Source of the DNA: Volutella citrinella
Taxonomy: Eukaryota; Ascomycota; Sordariomycetes; Hypocreales; Nectriaceae
Direction of reading: 5' to 3'
Length of the DNA stretch: 64,000 nucleotides
NCBI GenBank assembly: GCA_034401135.1
Contig: JAWZSP010000010.1
Coordinates: forward strand, 124,001-188,000
The notes under the pieces are model-generated. The model made no database searches and had not been told where the DNA came from. It saw only the letters and a list, made by a program, of their open reading frames with translations. Positions 32,426 through 43,600 of the stretch are shown here, piece after piece. Position 1 is the first letter of the stretch. Each line of letters begins with the position of its first letter. A program made the position numbers and the translations under genes.

Positions 32426-32851
32426 TGTCAGGACCCACGCTAATGCACAGAGGCCGGACGCACGGTGGAAACCGCACGGGACGGAAGAACCCCCGTACCG
32501 AACCTAAGGACCAACCAATCAACGTAGCGCTCACTACGAACAAGGGTATGATCACGGGTGAGCACTCAGCGCTCACGCGTGAGCACCGATCACCAGCGGG
32601 TGAGCAAAAGGGACGTGAGCAAACATAGACCTAGTATATAGACCCCAAGGAGAGTGTACGTTCCTTCGTGCAGCTCTCCAGCTATCAATACAACTTGGTT
32701 ACCGCAATATACTTGCCTATCACCAGACGTGACAATACATTTGTCTCCTATACCGATCAAACGCTCAGCATTACGCCCTGGTACAATTGCCAACATAAAC
32801 CCCAGTACGACTACTGTTGTTTACACAGTTGGAACCAGCCCGGTCGTCACA
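32426..32851 (+). mobile_element. Complete solo LTR, 426 bp
   Basis: Starts TGTCAGGACCC, ends CGGTCGTCACA, and is flanked by the perfect 5-bp target-site duplication ATAGA (32421-32425 and 32852-32856). A TATA-like GTATATAGACC lies near 32634. It is a relic of an LTR retrotransposon after LTR-LTR recombination. The internal retroelement is not in this window. Confidence 0.9.
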
Positions 32852-33065
32852 ATAGAGCTCTAATCTAAGGGCTCGAGCTAGAAAGAAAACCTTAGCTTCC
32901 AACTGTTAATATATATGTCAAACTCTTCGCCTATTGCTATATTAGTCAGGGTAAACTCCTTGGTCGATTACGTCCAGCAGTTTACTTACTGAGTAATATG
33001 TATCTGCGGTGAGCCTAAAATAACACGAATATCATACTCATTAATACACTAGTGCTAACTCACTG

Positions 33066-33586
33066 CTACGGCTTAGTAAGGGCTATTGTCCTTGTACGAC
33101 GGCCGGGGTTGTTGGTTGGCATGTTTCGTATACACAAGCTGACCAAGATGTTCGGTCTCTCGGTGAACCATTGGGTCAGGGCAGCAGCAAACTTGGGTGA
33201 CGCCAGTGCGCAGGTGGCTGTTGGCGAGAGCCTCCCGTCCTTCTTGAGGAAGCTAGCGAGATCCCTCGCGACTCGGCGGGCGAACTGAGCGCCCTTGGAC
33301 ACTGGGCCTGGATCTCTGCGCCAGTGGCCGTCGCTGAGTCGGTCCACTCTGTCCGGAAGCTGGCGCCTACGTACAACCGCACAATGCTCAGGACACCGGC
33401 CCATGTGTCTTCGTCCGAGAAGCGAAGCGCGTAGGCTGCCTGGCTGTTAGCGCTCTCTTCCTGCCCGCCGGGCAGCTCGAGCCAGGCCTTCGCACGGGGT
33501 GCCTTGAAGTCCTTCATATGAGCCCTTGTGTGCTCGAGGACCTCATGTTGCAGAAGGATTGAGGCCGCCTCGGTGGGTACGGCCAT
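33066..33586 (-). pseudogene. Orphan repeated coding remnant, copy B
   Basis: Frame 33586 downward reads MAVPTEAASILLQHEVLEHT, RAKAWLELPGG, FSDEDTWAGVLSIVRLYVGA and SFRTEWTDSATATGAEIQ. A frameshift near 33300 leads to FARRVARDLASFLKKDGRLS and KFAAALTQWFTERPNILVSL. The first part is paralogous to 20111-20619. The extra C-terminal part shows the original protein was longer. The family is unknown and the copy is not functional. Confidence 0.5.
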
Positions 33587-34376
33587 AGTAGCATTGCCCA
33601 GTTAAAGCCCGAGATCCCGCTCCCTAGCGGAAATAAACTGGGGCGTGTTAGGGTTAGAGTAGGGTTGGATTAGAGTTAGCTAGGCTATTCTACTTCTACT
33701 ATATAAGATTAAGCTATAAGCTAGGCTTTTTAGCTATTTAAAATAAGAGAGTTAGGAAATATATAAAAAAAAGTAGAATAAATAATAAAAGATAAAAATA
33801 AGAAAGAGTAAGGAAGGTAAGTAGGGTTTTTAAAATAGGAGATTAAAGAAAGAAAGGTAGGATATTAAGAAAAAGAAAAAAGGAGGGTTTTTCTAGGAAT
33901 TCCTATTTCTAAAGGCTTTTCTAAATATAAAAGCAGCTGCTTAAGCTCTTGCTTTAATAAGGATAAAACTAATAGACTAATTAAGCTAAAAGCTTATAGT
34001 AGGTCTTATAGCTTTCTAAATTTCTTTATAAAAGCTAGTAGCCTTTTTCTTAAATAAGCTGCTAGCTAAGATAATATAGAGTTAGAAGTAAGGCTCTAAG
34101 GCTTTATATTTCCTAGCCTTTTTTTATAGCCTTTTTATGAGTATAAAAAGTATTCTTTTTTATAGAGGCTTTGCTTATAATAACTATTTAAAAGTTATAA
34201 AAATACTAGCTGCTATTTAAATAGATAGAAAAGTTAGTTTAAAAGCCTAGAAGATTAGAGCTAATAAAGAGCTTAGACTCTACTTTTAAGCTAGCCTGGC
34301 TATATAATTAGTTAATAAATATATAGAAAACTCGGTTATAATAACTAATCTACTTTCTTTTAGTAGCCTTATAAAA

Positions 34377-34799
34377 TGTCAGAACCTGACGCTAATGCAC
34401 AGTACGGAACGTACGCGAGCGGATCAACCCCGGACTAACGCACGGGCCGGTGGCCCCGCTCGAACCAATCAAACCACCGATCACGGCGATCACTCAGTGA
34501 TCGAAGTGATCAGTGACCAGCGATCACACGATCACGCAGTGATCATAGTGATCACAACATAAGTAATCTGGTATATATAATGCTACCATAGTACGATGAA
34601 GAGGACTAGCCTCTTCAGCTATCAATAACACTTGGTTACCTCAAACACCCTGTTTGATCATCACCAGACGTGACCCGAGATCCTCTGCGAGGATCGACCG
34701 AACCATCGCTCAGAGTATACGCCACGTTGATTCTGCTAACATAAACCCCCAGTACATCGTACCAGGTTTACACAGTTAGGAACCTACCCGATTGTCACA
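34377..34799 (+). mobile_element. Complete solo LTR, 423 bp, inside the AT-rich block
   Basis: Starts TGTCAGAACC and ends ATTGTCACA, with perfect 5-bp target-site duplications TAAAA (34372-34376 and 34800-34804). It keeps many CpG and CpA dinucleotides, including tandem GTGATCA-type repeats at 34495-34550, while both flanks have almost none. It therefore inserted after the flanks had been mutated. Confidence 0.9.
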
Positions 34800-35164
34800 T
34801 AAAAGTCCTAGTAATTTAAAGTAGGCAGGTTACTATAAAAGCTATAGAGGGTCTTAAAAAGTTAGATAAAGACTAGTAGCCTAGTTCTAAAAGCTTTTAT
34901 AGTCTTAAAATTTAATAAAATTAACTATTTTTAAATAAGTAGGGCTACTAGCTACTATTAGCTTAAATAGCTGCTATTTTTTAATAGAGCTTGCTAAACT
35001 TAGAGCTCTAGAACTGCCTAAAGGTTTAGAAGGCAGTCCTTTTTTTTTTTAAAAGATAGCTTTTAGAATAGTCTAGATAGCTAAGTAGAAAAAAAGAGCT
35101 AAGTAAGAAAATAAGTACTTTTAATATATAACTTATAGTATTTAGGTACTTAAAAAGGTTTTTA

Positions 35165-35660
35165 CTTAATTTAATTAAGGCTAAGTAAAAGGCTAAGTAG
35201 GAGGCTAAATAGGAAGCTAAATAGGATAGTCCTATTTTACAAAGTTAATTATAAAGTTGTATTATTTAAGTATTTTATTAGCTATATATCTAAATTAACT
35301 AAGACTAAGTAAAAGGCTAAGTAAGAAGTTAAATAGAATAGTCTTATTTTATAAAATCAATTATAAAATTATATTATTTAAGTATTTTATTAGCTATATA
35401 CCTAATTTAACTAAAGTTAAATATAAAGCTAAATAAGAAGCTAAGTAAGATAGTTTTATTTTATAAAATTGATTATAAAGTTATATTATTTAAGTATTCT
35501 ATTAGTTATATACTTAAGTTAACTAAGGCTAAGTAAGAAGCTAAGTAAAAAGCTAAGTAAGATAGTTCTATTTTATAAAGTTATATTATTTAAGTATTCT
35601 ATTAGCTATATACTTAATTTAACTAAAGCTAAGTAAGAGGCTAAGTAAGAAGTTCAGTAT
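35165..35660. repeat. About 112-bp tandem repeats in the AT-rich block
   Basis: A unit containing TATTATTTAAGTATT, then TTAGCTATATA, then CTAAGTAAG-type runs recurs with the GCTATATA landmark at about 35281, 35393, 35505 and 35605. The spacing is 112, 112 and 100 bp. Copies are degenerate. The unit does not resemble the LTRs. Confidence 0.7.
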
Positions 35661-35822
35661 TATAATTTTAGTATTAGTCTAATTAGTTAATAAAGTAACT
35701 TAATTTTTAAAGATTTTAATAAATATTCTAACTTTATTATAATATTAGCTACTATTAATAATCTTAATATAATTATTAATATAAAATTACTTATAAAGTT
35801 TCTTAATAAGTATCTTAATAAT

Positions 35823-36131
35823 TGTGACGATTGGAGTGGTCCTAACTGTGTAAACCTGTACCAAAAGTACTGGGGGTTTATGTTAGCAGAGCGGATAGGG
35901 TGATACTACTGAGCAGTGACCGATACGGGTCGCTGTCACGTCTGGTAATAGTCAAAGGTTGCTAGGTAGCGATGATTGAGGTAACCAAGTTGTATTGATA
36001 GCTGAAGAGCTGCTCATACTAGATGTGCACTCTTCACGGGTCTATATAGTTTGTCCAGTTCTTCGTTACGTGTAGTGGTCGCCTAGTTCTTTGTCCCAGT
36101 CGCCCGTGGCCGTGCGTTGGTCGTGTCAGAC
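35823..36131 (-). mobile_element. Solo LTR, truncated, minus orientation
   Basis: Begins TGTGACGATTGGAGTGG, the reverse complement of the 3' LTR end, and carries the GGTAACCAAG, TATTGATAGCTGAAGAG and GGTCTATATAG blocks of the family. The 5' LTR end (expected TTCTGACA) is missing, and similarity fades near 36131. The centre is closest to the minus-strand fragment at 31375-31638. Confidence 0.75.
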
Positions 36132-36477
36132 CGGCTATGGGGGGTAACCCAATGCGGTCCATCATTACGCAGCTCGTTTGGGCAATCCGAGGCTCGTTAT
36201 GAATAGGCGCATATCATCCCTACAGAATAATCCTTGTATTTACATATTGCATTGCTGCCCAACCCCAGCCTCCTAAAAGCGGGGTTGCGCACGCATTAAG
36301 CTAGATCCTGATCAATTGAATCAACGGTCCAACAGCCACAGTGTGGCTGGAGTACACTAGCGAAAGGGGGCGGAAAATCATCGGCCCCCCAAATAGGCTT
36401 GCTCATTGCGTGGCGACGACTCTGCTAAGCTAGATTGAGATCTCGCTATCAACAGCGATGATCCCCAATCTAAATTT
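36132..36477. other. No gene seen
   Basis: Unique-looking sequence between the LTR and the next gene remnant. It is not AT-depleted of CpG, so it lies outside the RIP block. Confidence 0.4.
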
Positions 36478-37750
36478 GTGATGCCCACATCAGAGACCAT
36501 CTGGGCTACGACCTCGCCCCATCGCCAACGCCCCTCCAATGATTTACGCCGTATATCTGGCTCGCAATACCGTGTGATCATGAGAGGCTTTGATAGAGCT
36601 CTCCAAAGCATCGACAGGTCGCAGTGGATTCGCGACTGGGTGGAGGCGACGGGCGGCGGCGGCGCAAAGACGACCGAGACGAACAATCCACGACGACTGC
36701 TTTCCGAGCCAGATAACGACTGGCAGCCTCTGAAGCGCGTTTGTATAGATACTGGCAGGCAACTTCAGACGCCGCCTCCCGACATTGACACAAGCATTAT
36801 GGCCGACCCGACGGGGAGTCTCAAGCGGGATAAGGCTGAAATGGAGCTAGAGGCGGTAGACGAGGCCGACGGTAAGTTTGCATTTACCCACTGAAGCCTG
36901 TCTGTCGCTTGCCAAAATTCTAAGCCGCCACAAATGGCTAGAGTTCAAGACGCCCAAACCAAGACCAACAACAAGGGGGACCTCGACGCCCCGCAGACGA
37001 GCCACGCCATTATCGCAGAAACGCATCCGCCTGAACAAGACGCACTCCAGAAGGGACCACGCAGCCTCGAAATTCACCCTCGACATGCTGGAGAAGCCAG
37101 TCTCTATCAAATCCCTCGAACAAGGAGCAACCATTTCGATCACGGCCCATGCGCCCGCCGCCACCGATCGTCTTCCCCCAGATGTCGTGTCGCTCTATGC
37201 ACAGCTCTAGGAACAGCCCCAAAAGGGGGATGCTATCACGGAATCCGATGGCAGATTCGACTTGCTGCGTCATGTTGTAGCAGAGGTGGCCGAGGCGGCT
37301 GGGTTGCTTGCATACGAAACGACATGGAACCACCTTGCACACACGCCGCTACTGCGACTGGTCTTCAAGACGAGGGTGCCGACCGACGCCGAGCAGAAGA
37401 AGGAGCAGCAGGAACTGCATCGGGAAGCACGCGCGAGGGTGGTTCCACTAATGTCGGCGACCATCTCGGGCGAGTACATCCCCTTTATCCAACAGGCACA
37501 GCGGCCTCGACGCCCCAATACCTTTGCGACGGGCTCGCCGACTGTCCCGTCTACCTCGTCCGTGTCACTGGCCTGCTCTGTCTCAGCAAACTCTGCCGCT
37601 TCGATCGCTTCAGGCCCAGATCCTGGCCCCGACGTCGCCACTGGTGCAGCAGACAAGGCGGACCTCATCGAGTTCCACTCCCGCAGCGACAGTAAGAATG
37701 TCGACTACGTCCTCGCCATGGATCTCACCAAGGGCACGTACCTCCAAAAA
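36478..37750 (+). pseudogene. PD-(D/E)XK nuclease-like fungal protein, truncated
   Basis: Exon 1 (to about 36872) encodes IDRSQWIRDWVEATGGGG and a KR-containing Ser/Pro-rich linker. A GTAAGT donor and a TTCTAAG acceptor lead to exon 2 near 36924 (HKWLEFKTPKPRPTTRG). The frame then has one TAG at 37208-37210 and continues with FDLLRHVVAEVAEAAGLL, TWNHLAHTPLLRLVF, VVPLMSATISGEYIPF and KNVDYVLAMDLTKGTYLQ. The order (disordered N-terminus, acidic WNxxxHxPLL block, ATI strand, then K-VDYVL) is that of the fungal PDDEXK_12-like family (PF20516), a nuclease fold of unknown role in fungi. The single stop fits CAG to TAG. The gene ends abruptly near 37750, where it runs into the tail of the protease gene. 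Confidence 0.6.
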
Positions 37751-39845
37751 AATGCTGCACTACATCGCCATGGTCAGTGGCTTTGGTGGCGGAAGTGCTC
37801 CGCGTGTTGTGTCTGCTCGTCCCAGGTCTGGAAGCACCACCCTGGGTAGTGGCAGTTGGCTCTCTCCTTGTGGTAACGGTCGTGGATGTATCTTTGCCGG
37901 GGTCAATGCCGGGGGCACTGCCGTGAGGGGCGCTGCCAGATGTCGTTGTTGTAGCAGCCTTGGATGTGACAGCGCCAGAAGTGCCGCCAACCGCCTGACT
38001 ATATGCTTGAGTTGTGTCGGAGCCTCGGGGGGGAGGAAAGGGAACTACACTTGGTGCACCGCTAGTTGCGGCTTCGCCCGTGGTGGCGGTGCCCGCCGAC
38101 TGGGAAGCGCCATCAGTAGGGTCACGAGTCCGAGTCGACATGGTAGTGGGAGCCCGTGAGCAATCGGCAAGGTCAGGAGGGTCGATACCATCCTCTCGCT
38201 TGACGAAGAGGGGGCAGGCCGGAATCTGGGCCTCGGGCTGCATGTCGAAGTCAATGTCGTTGTATCGGATACCATTCCAAAGAATTGGCGGACCGCCCGG
38301 GAATCGTGGCCTGGGCCAGCGCTTGATCAAGGCCTTGATGTGTTGTGGGTCCCTGACAAACTCAGGAACGCCAGCAGCTATCATCAGGCCGATGGCGTAG
38401 GCGATATTTCCCGAAGCAGTTGCTGCGGCTGTGAAGACGTTAGCCGAGTGCCCAGCTACACGGTGGGGAACGAGGCTACCAGTTACAGAATGAAGTTCCA
38501 GACCGCATCCTGTAGCTTGAAGGAGTATCCATGCTAGCACACAGAACACCTTCTCCGGGCGTGAACAGCAGCGAGTCTTCGATCCGCGGATCACGGTCGG
38601 AGCCTGCGTCGATGCCTCTGCCGTCGGTTGTCGAAGAGCCAATGACTAGCATGTCGCGGACATGGTATTGGTTGCCGAACGGGTAAGGCAGTTCGGGCTT
38701 GGCAAGATCGAAAGGAAGCTTGTTCTCCACGAATTGCTACACGTCGGTCAGTTTTGAATACTCTTGAGCCCGGTGCTGTTATTGGGGGTATGGGCTGACC
38801 CTGCCGAGGTTTCCCGCGGAGATGACGGGGATGATGTTCTTCTTCACCATTTCCTTCATCAAGAAGGACAACTGGGCGAGCAGCTCCGGCCACATGTCCA
38901 TGTTGTTGCCCACATCAACAAAATTCGGCTGAATCCCGTCCGCTTTGAACCGCTCCAACCCAAACGACATGGACACAACAGCCGGGTTGCCATCAGCGTC
39001 ATTGATAATTTCCTGCATCGCCGAGATGTAAGGCGCCATATGCACAATCAACGCCGTACGCACAATAATCGGGTTGACGCCTTTAGCCGTGCCGAACATG
39101 TTGCCTGCAGCACGGCTCAGTATACATGTGCCATGTTTGGTGTCACCAGCGTCTTTCATAGCCGGTGTTAGCCCGTCCGCGAAGAGCCACCTGACCCGCC
39201 TCCAAAGTTCGTAGTTCAATTTGAAGTCCTAGACCATCCGATTAGCAGGTCATACTGGCGGGGGCGAAACCCGAAATCTCACGTCATGATCCAAGTCGGC
39301 GCCGGTGTCAATGATGTATAGCCTCACGCCCTTGCCAGCCGTGCTGTCGAAGAAGAAGTAGTCGGGAACCCGCGGTGCCCCGGGCTCCCAACTGATTATA
39401 GATAAGTCGGGCGGGATTAGCTGCTTATAAATAAACTCAGCCGTCGACTCTTTGTTTTCGCAGGCCCCTCCTTGAGATGCTGATGATTCGACAATGACCT
39501 ACAGACGCCATATCAGCATCGCGCTAGAAATTTGCAGTATACAGTCAGGATACGTACTCTTTTATCCTTATTCAACTCCAATGCTTGAGAATGGGTTATC
39601 TTGGCCGACCAATGCAGGACAATATTAGACACTTGGACGGGCTTGATCTCGGACCTAGTGTAGCTCTGCAGTCGACTATAAATTTCCTGAGTGTCGGCCG
39701 TAGATGCACCCATCTTGAGATGGATGATGTATTTCGCTGGAAGCTCACATGCAGCGGCGCGCTTGTTCACCCCACCAGTCGCCTCAGCCGCATCTCCTGC
39801 TGTGTGCCGTCGAAAAGTTCCTCCCAGCCCGTCCGGCGCATCCAA
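37725..39845 (-). CDS. Subtilisin-family serine protease 1, chimeric ends
   Basis: CDS is complement(join(37725..38428,38487..38736,38800..39228,39283..39498,39558..39845)), 628 aa. Exon 1 carries an inhibitor-I9-like prodomain (PAKYIIHLKMGASTADTQEI). The catalytic triad is visible: Asp in LYIIDTGADLDHDDF (split by an intron), His in DTKHGTCILSRAAGN, Ser in RSGTSFSAATASG (Ser codon before an intron), with oxyanion Asn in VISAGNLG. The C-terminus is a Ser/Thr-rich mucin-like tail. All joins keep frame. The ATG at 39845 lies inside an OrsD fragment on the same strand, in another frame, and no signal peptide precedes the prodomain, so the original 5' end is lost. The stop lies inside the truncated PD-(D/E)XK gene, so the 3' end is also a fusion. 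The core is intact; expression and secretion are doubtful. Confidence 0.75.
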
Positions 39846-40262
39846 TTCGTCTGCAGCGCATAGTCGTCGTTACCGGGCTTTGTCTGGTCTCGGAGCTGCT
39901 GCTGTTGCTCTTGGTGGACGTAGGTCTTCTCTTGCTGCAGGATGTTCGAGGTAAAGTCTCGCATGGGCTCGAGGCGGCGATGATCGTGACGCTGGCCTGC
40001 CGGGCCTCCGACGGTCACCACCCAGGCCCGAGACACCTGTGCGGGTGTCCAGGCCTGGAGGGTCAGGCCCTGCTCTATGTACTGCTGTAGCACGGAAGCG
40101 CACATAGGGTGTTTGCCCTGGCTGAGATAGTTGATTTCGGTGGCGTGGTGTTTCCTCAGGTGCTTCAGCATCACCTCGAGGCTGGTGGAGCAAGTGAGCG
40201 TGCTCTTGCAGAGCCTGCATCTAACTGCTCCCTCGAGGAGTAAGTACTCCTCCTTGATAGAG
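39776..40262 (-). pseudogene. OrsD/TLH-family N-terminal fragment
   Basis: Reads EEYLLLEGAVRCRLC, KSTLTCST, VMLKHLRKHHATE (a C2H2 finger, C-x2-C then H-x4-H), SVLQQYIEQGLTLQAWTPAQ, a Gln-rich linker, then TNWMRRTGWEELFDGTQQE and a stop at the junction with protease 1. It is closest to the fragment at 23-880. The frame is open, but it ends where the protease sequence begins, so this is a 5' gene piece fused upstream of, and partly overlapping, the protease ORF. Confidence 0.7.
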
Positions 40263-40397
40263 AGGGCCCTATAGTGCCCCCCACTGTCGGTAGGGGGCGG
40301 AGTAGTCTCTATAAAACGTCCTTGGCCTTGCCGACGTTGAACCTACTCTTTAAGTCGTTGATTCATTCATACGTTAAAGGAGAAATGGATGGGAGTG

Positions 40398-40480
40398 CAG
40401 AACGCGGCCCGTTCCAGTTTCGCTAGGGGCGCGTTATGATTGGCTTGGCCCCCCTTCGAGGCGGAACGGGCCGCGTTCTG
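40398..40480. repeat. Perfect 18-bp GC-rich inverted repeat
   Basis: CAGAACGCGGCCCGTTCC at 40398-40415 and its exact complement at 40463-40480, with 47 bp between. Two copies of GATTGGCT (the CCAAT-box complement on the other strand) lie inside and just beyond. It may be a foldback terminus, a Helitron-like terminal hairpin, or an operator-like dyad. The protease 2 gene ends about 170 bp away. Confidence 0.75.
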
Positions 40481-40648
40481 GGAGCAGGGATGGCAGAATA
40501 TGATTGGCTAAAAAGCCGGAATGGGCACCGTCCTGGCGGACATTAACTGAGTAGGGCATCAATTCTATAGCGACTGAAAGCTGTCAGATTTATACTTAGA
40601 GTTACCCTGCCCTATAAACCTGCCAACAACAGCCCACGTGTGCTTGCC

Positions 40649-43600
40649 TTAAGCAGAGGCTGTCGCAGTTCTAGTCTTGGTAGTCAGAGAACTGTGGACA
40701 GCGCCTGGGCCCTGGACAGGTATGCCCCCCATACCAGGCGACCCGCCAACAAAAATCTCCGTGCTACTCGTTGTCATAGTTGGCTGACCCTGTGGAGGCC
40801 CTGGTATTGCAGTTCCCATACCAGGGGCCCCACCAATGAAGCTGAGTGTGCCTCTTGTTGCTGTAGTAGACTGGCTCTTAGGAGGTCCCAAATCAGGGTC
40901 CCCGCCAACACGGCTTTGTGTGATACTTGCCGCAATAGACTGACGCTCGGGAGGTCCTGATACGGTAGGTCCCAGATCAGGGGCCCCGCCTACATGGCTC
41001 AGTGTGCTGCTGATACTGATGACAGAGGCAGAAGCACCACCAGCAGAAGTGCCCCCACTTCCATTCGTGTCACCAGAGCTTATCGCTGACTGTCCAGTCG
41101 TGGATGTCGATCTTATTTGCGTCGTCAAGCTTTTGGATGGTCTTGAGCATCCCATCGGGTTAGGATTGGAGGCATCGCGCTTGACGAAAGGGAAGCAAGC
41201 AGGACCCCCAGGCTGATCCAGCAGACCCAAATCAAGGCCGTTGTAGCCTACATTAATATTTGGCACAATGCCTGTTTCAGGGTCCGGTTCTCTGTCCGGG
41301 TCCCTGTCCCAAGATAGGTTCATGAGCTTCGTTATTATTTTTTCCACGTCGTTCGGGCCGCCCTGGCCGATCTCGCCTCTCGCAATCATGGTTTGGATCA
41401 AGTGGGCGATTAATCCGGCAAGCTTTGCAGTGGCTGTGCGTTGGTCAGTAAAATATCTCGCCTGCAGATGAGATGATGAGAATTTATATGCTTACCTACA
41501 GATGTCCCGGAAAATACCTTGGTTCCAAAGCCCTCAGCTCCCGAAGGGCATCGTGCAGATTTGCCAGGTGCAAAGATTCTTGGTAACCAGTGTTGTCGAT
41601 TAGCTGAAGTTCGGTCGCGATTTGTACCAGGCCACTCATCCACCCCATCAGCCTCCGTAGCGCCAGCCGCCACGAGCAGTTGGACATGGAATGCATTGGA
41701 GACTAGGGCAAGGCTGACTGGGAGCCAATTATCAATCATAGTTCGCTATTAAAAAGATATCAGCTCTGGCACTTGATCGGCTCGCGCTCGGCAAGCTTGT
41801 GAGGTGCGGCGCAAAGGCCCATGTACGTACGAAACCCTTATTGCCGGTAGCACAGATAGGGACAATGTTCTTTTGAATCATTCGCTTCAGGATAGCGGAA
41901 TACAGAAGCTGGAATTCATCCCAAACGTCCTTACCAGGAGTTATAGATGGGTATCTAAACTCCCCTTCTTTGTCATTAGCAAACCGCTGGTACCCAATCG
42001 ACATAGAGATAACACTAGGCCGACCAGATGCCTGGTGGACTACATCTCGAAGTGATTGAAGGGCACAATCTAAACCGGTTCGGGTACACTGATCAACAAG
42101 ATTCAGCCTTGCATCTTTAGCCATACCTTGCTCATGCCCAACAGCATGTGATGCCATACATTCTCCGTGACGTGCTATGTCTGGATCATCGGGAGTCCAT
42201 GGAACGCCCTTGTCCACCGGCGAGAAGTATCTTACGCCTCTAAGCCTTCTGAACTCCTGGAGATTAGGGTTAGTTCTGATGTTTATAGAAGCGAAGGGGT
42301 TGCACGAACTGAATTTAATAGCAGCCACTTAGAGTCCATAAGGTACACATCCACACCCGCACCAGGATTTCCGTTAATAAGTGACTTTCCATCGTAGTCG
42401 TCTAGACTGGTTCCTTGTCTTTGGTTCAGTACAATGCTCTCTGGCCGTCCCTCTTGCCGTAATAAGAAGTGTGCTCCACTAGGAGGAGGAGGAGGAGCTG
42501 GCGGTTCATTTTGTGGTGGGCCTGGTATGACTTTATTACTGCGGGCACGGGCAACCGAAGAAACCTAGACTTGCATTAGTATTGTAACCCAAGAAATCCT
42601 GTCTGCCCTCAGGGATGTGAAATAACTTACATAAGGGCTGGTGAGAAGTCCCTCAGCCCTGTCCGGGGTTGTGAATAAAGTAAAATACATAAGACCGAAA
42701 TCCTCGAGGTCCTGTTGCTTTAATGTTCTCATGACATCGACTTGCAACAGTTGATTCTTTAGTAGCAAGGTACTAGCAGCGTCTCTTGTCTTAGGGAAGA
42801 CCATGTAGAAATAGGTTACTTTTTGGCATTTCCCTCCGGGTTTAGGGCCGGGCGGCTGGTCGACACGAGCCTGAATTTCGAACGGATTAGGAGAGTCAGG
42901 AGTCAAATCTGATGATTCCTTGCAGTACGTCTCAGAAGTAGTAGTCGTAGTGGACTCCGTGGTCGATGAAGGCTCTTGCGTCGATGAAAGCATTTCAGTC
43001 GTCTGCTGGCTGCTGGCATGTGTGGGGCTAGTAAGTGCTTGAGTAGCTTTGCTTGGTCCGTCCGAGGCACCATTTGACGGCTTTTCGGGACTGCTAGGAG
43101 GCGGAGGCGGACCGTTTCCGTTCCCGGGGTTACCAGGTGGCTTGTTAGGATTTCCTGGATCGTTATTTCCCGGACTGCCTGGCTTGATAGGGATGATGGG
43201 AGGAAAAGGAACAAAGGGAATGAGAGGGCCACCTGGCGGGGGAGGCGACCCTGGAGGAGGTGGTGAACCCGGGGGGAGAGGCACCAAGGGGACAAAGGGT
43301 ACACCATCAGGCGCATCAGTCGCCGTACTCAGTATTGTGGTTGGAACAGTACCGCCGCGTTGCGCCTCCGGGCTTGTAGGCAAAGTCGTAGGCCACGCCG
43401 ATGTGACACTTCCGCTGCTTGGAGAGCTAAGCGAGGCAGGAGGCTGTGTGTTGATGCTTTGCGACGCAGCTTGGCTAATGCCCTCGGTTGCCACACCGGG
43501 TACTGGAACATTGCGCTGAGATGCGCTCAACGTCTCGGCAGTGTGTGTTGTTTCTGTATTTGAGGAAGATACACTGCCACTTTGCAATGTGGCTGTTGGT

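Larger units (their letters stand above)
33640..35822. repeat. Extremely AT-rich, RIP-exhausted block
   Basis: Outside the LTR at 34377-34799, CpG is essentially absent and CpA/TpG are rare; the remaining C and G are almost all in CT/AG steps (AGCT, CTAAG, TAGG). No open reading frame of any size exists. This is the composition expected when RIP has exhausted its CpA targets and CpG has also been lost. It probably began as multi-copy transposon DNA. Confidence 0.85.

Noticed and set aside
43049..43519. 156-codon glycine-rich plus-strand ORF.
   Set aside because: It mirrors the proline-rich exon of protease 2 (Pro codons read antisense as Gly).
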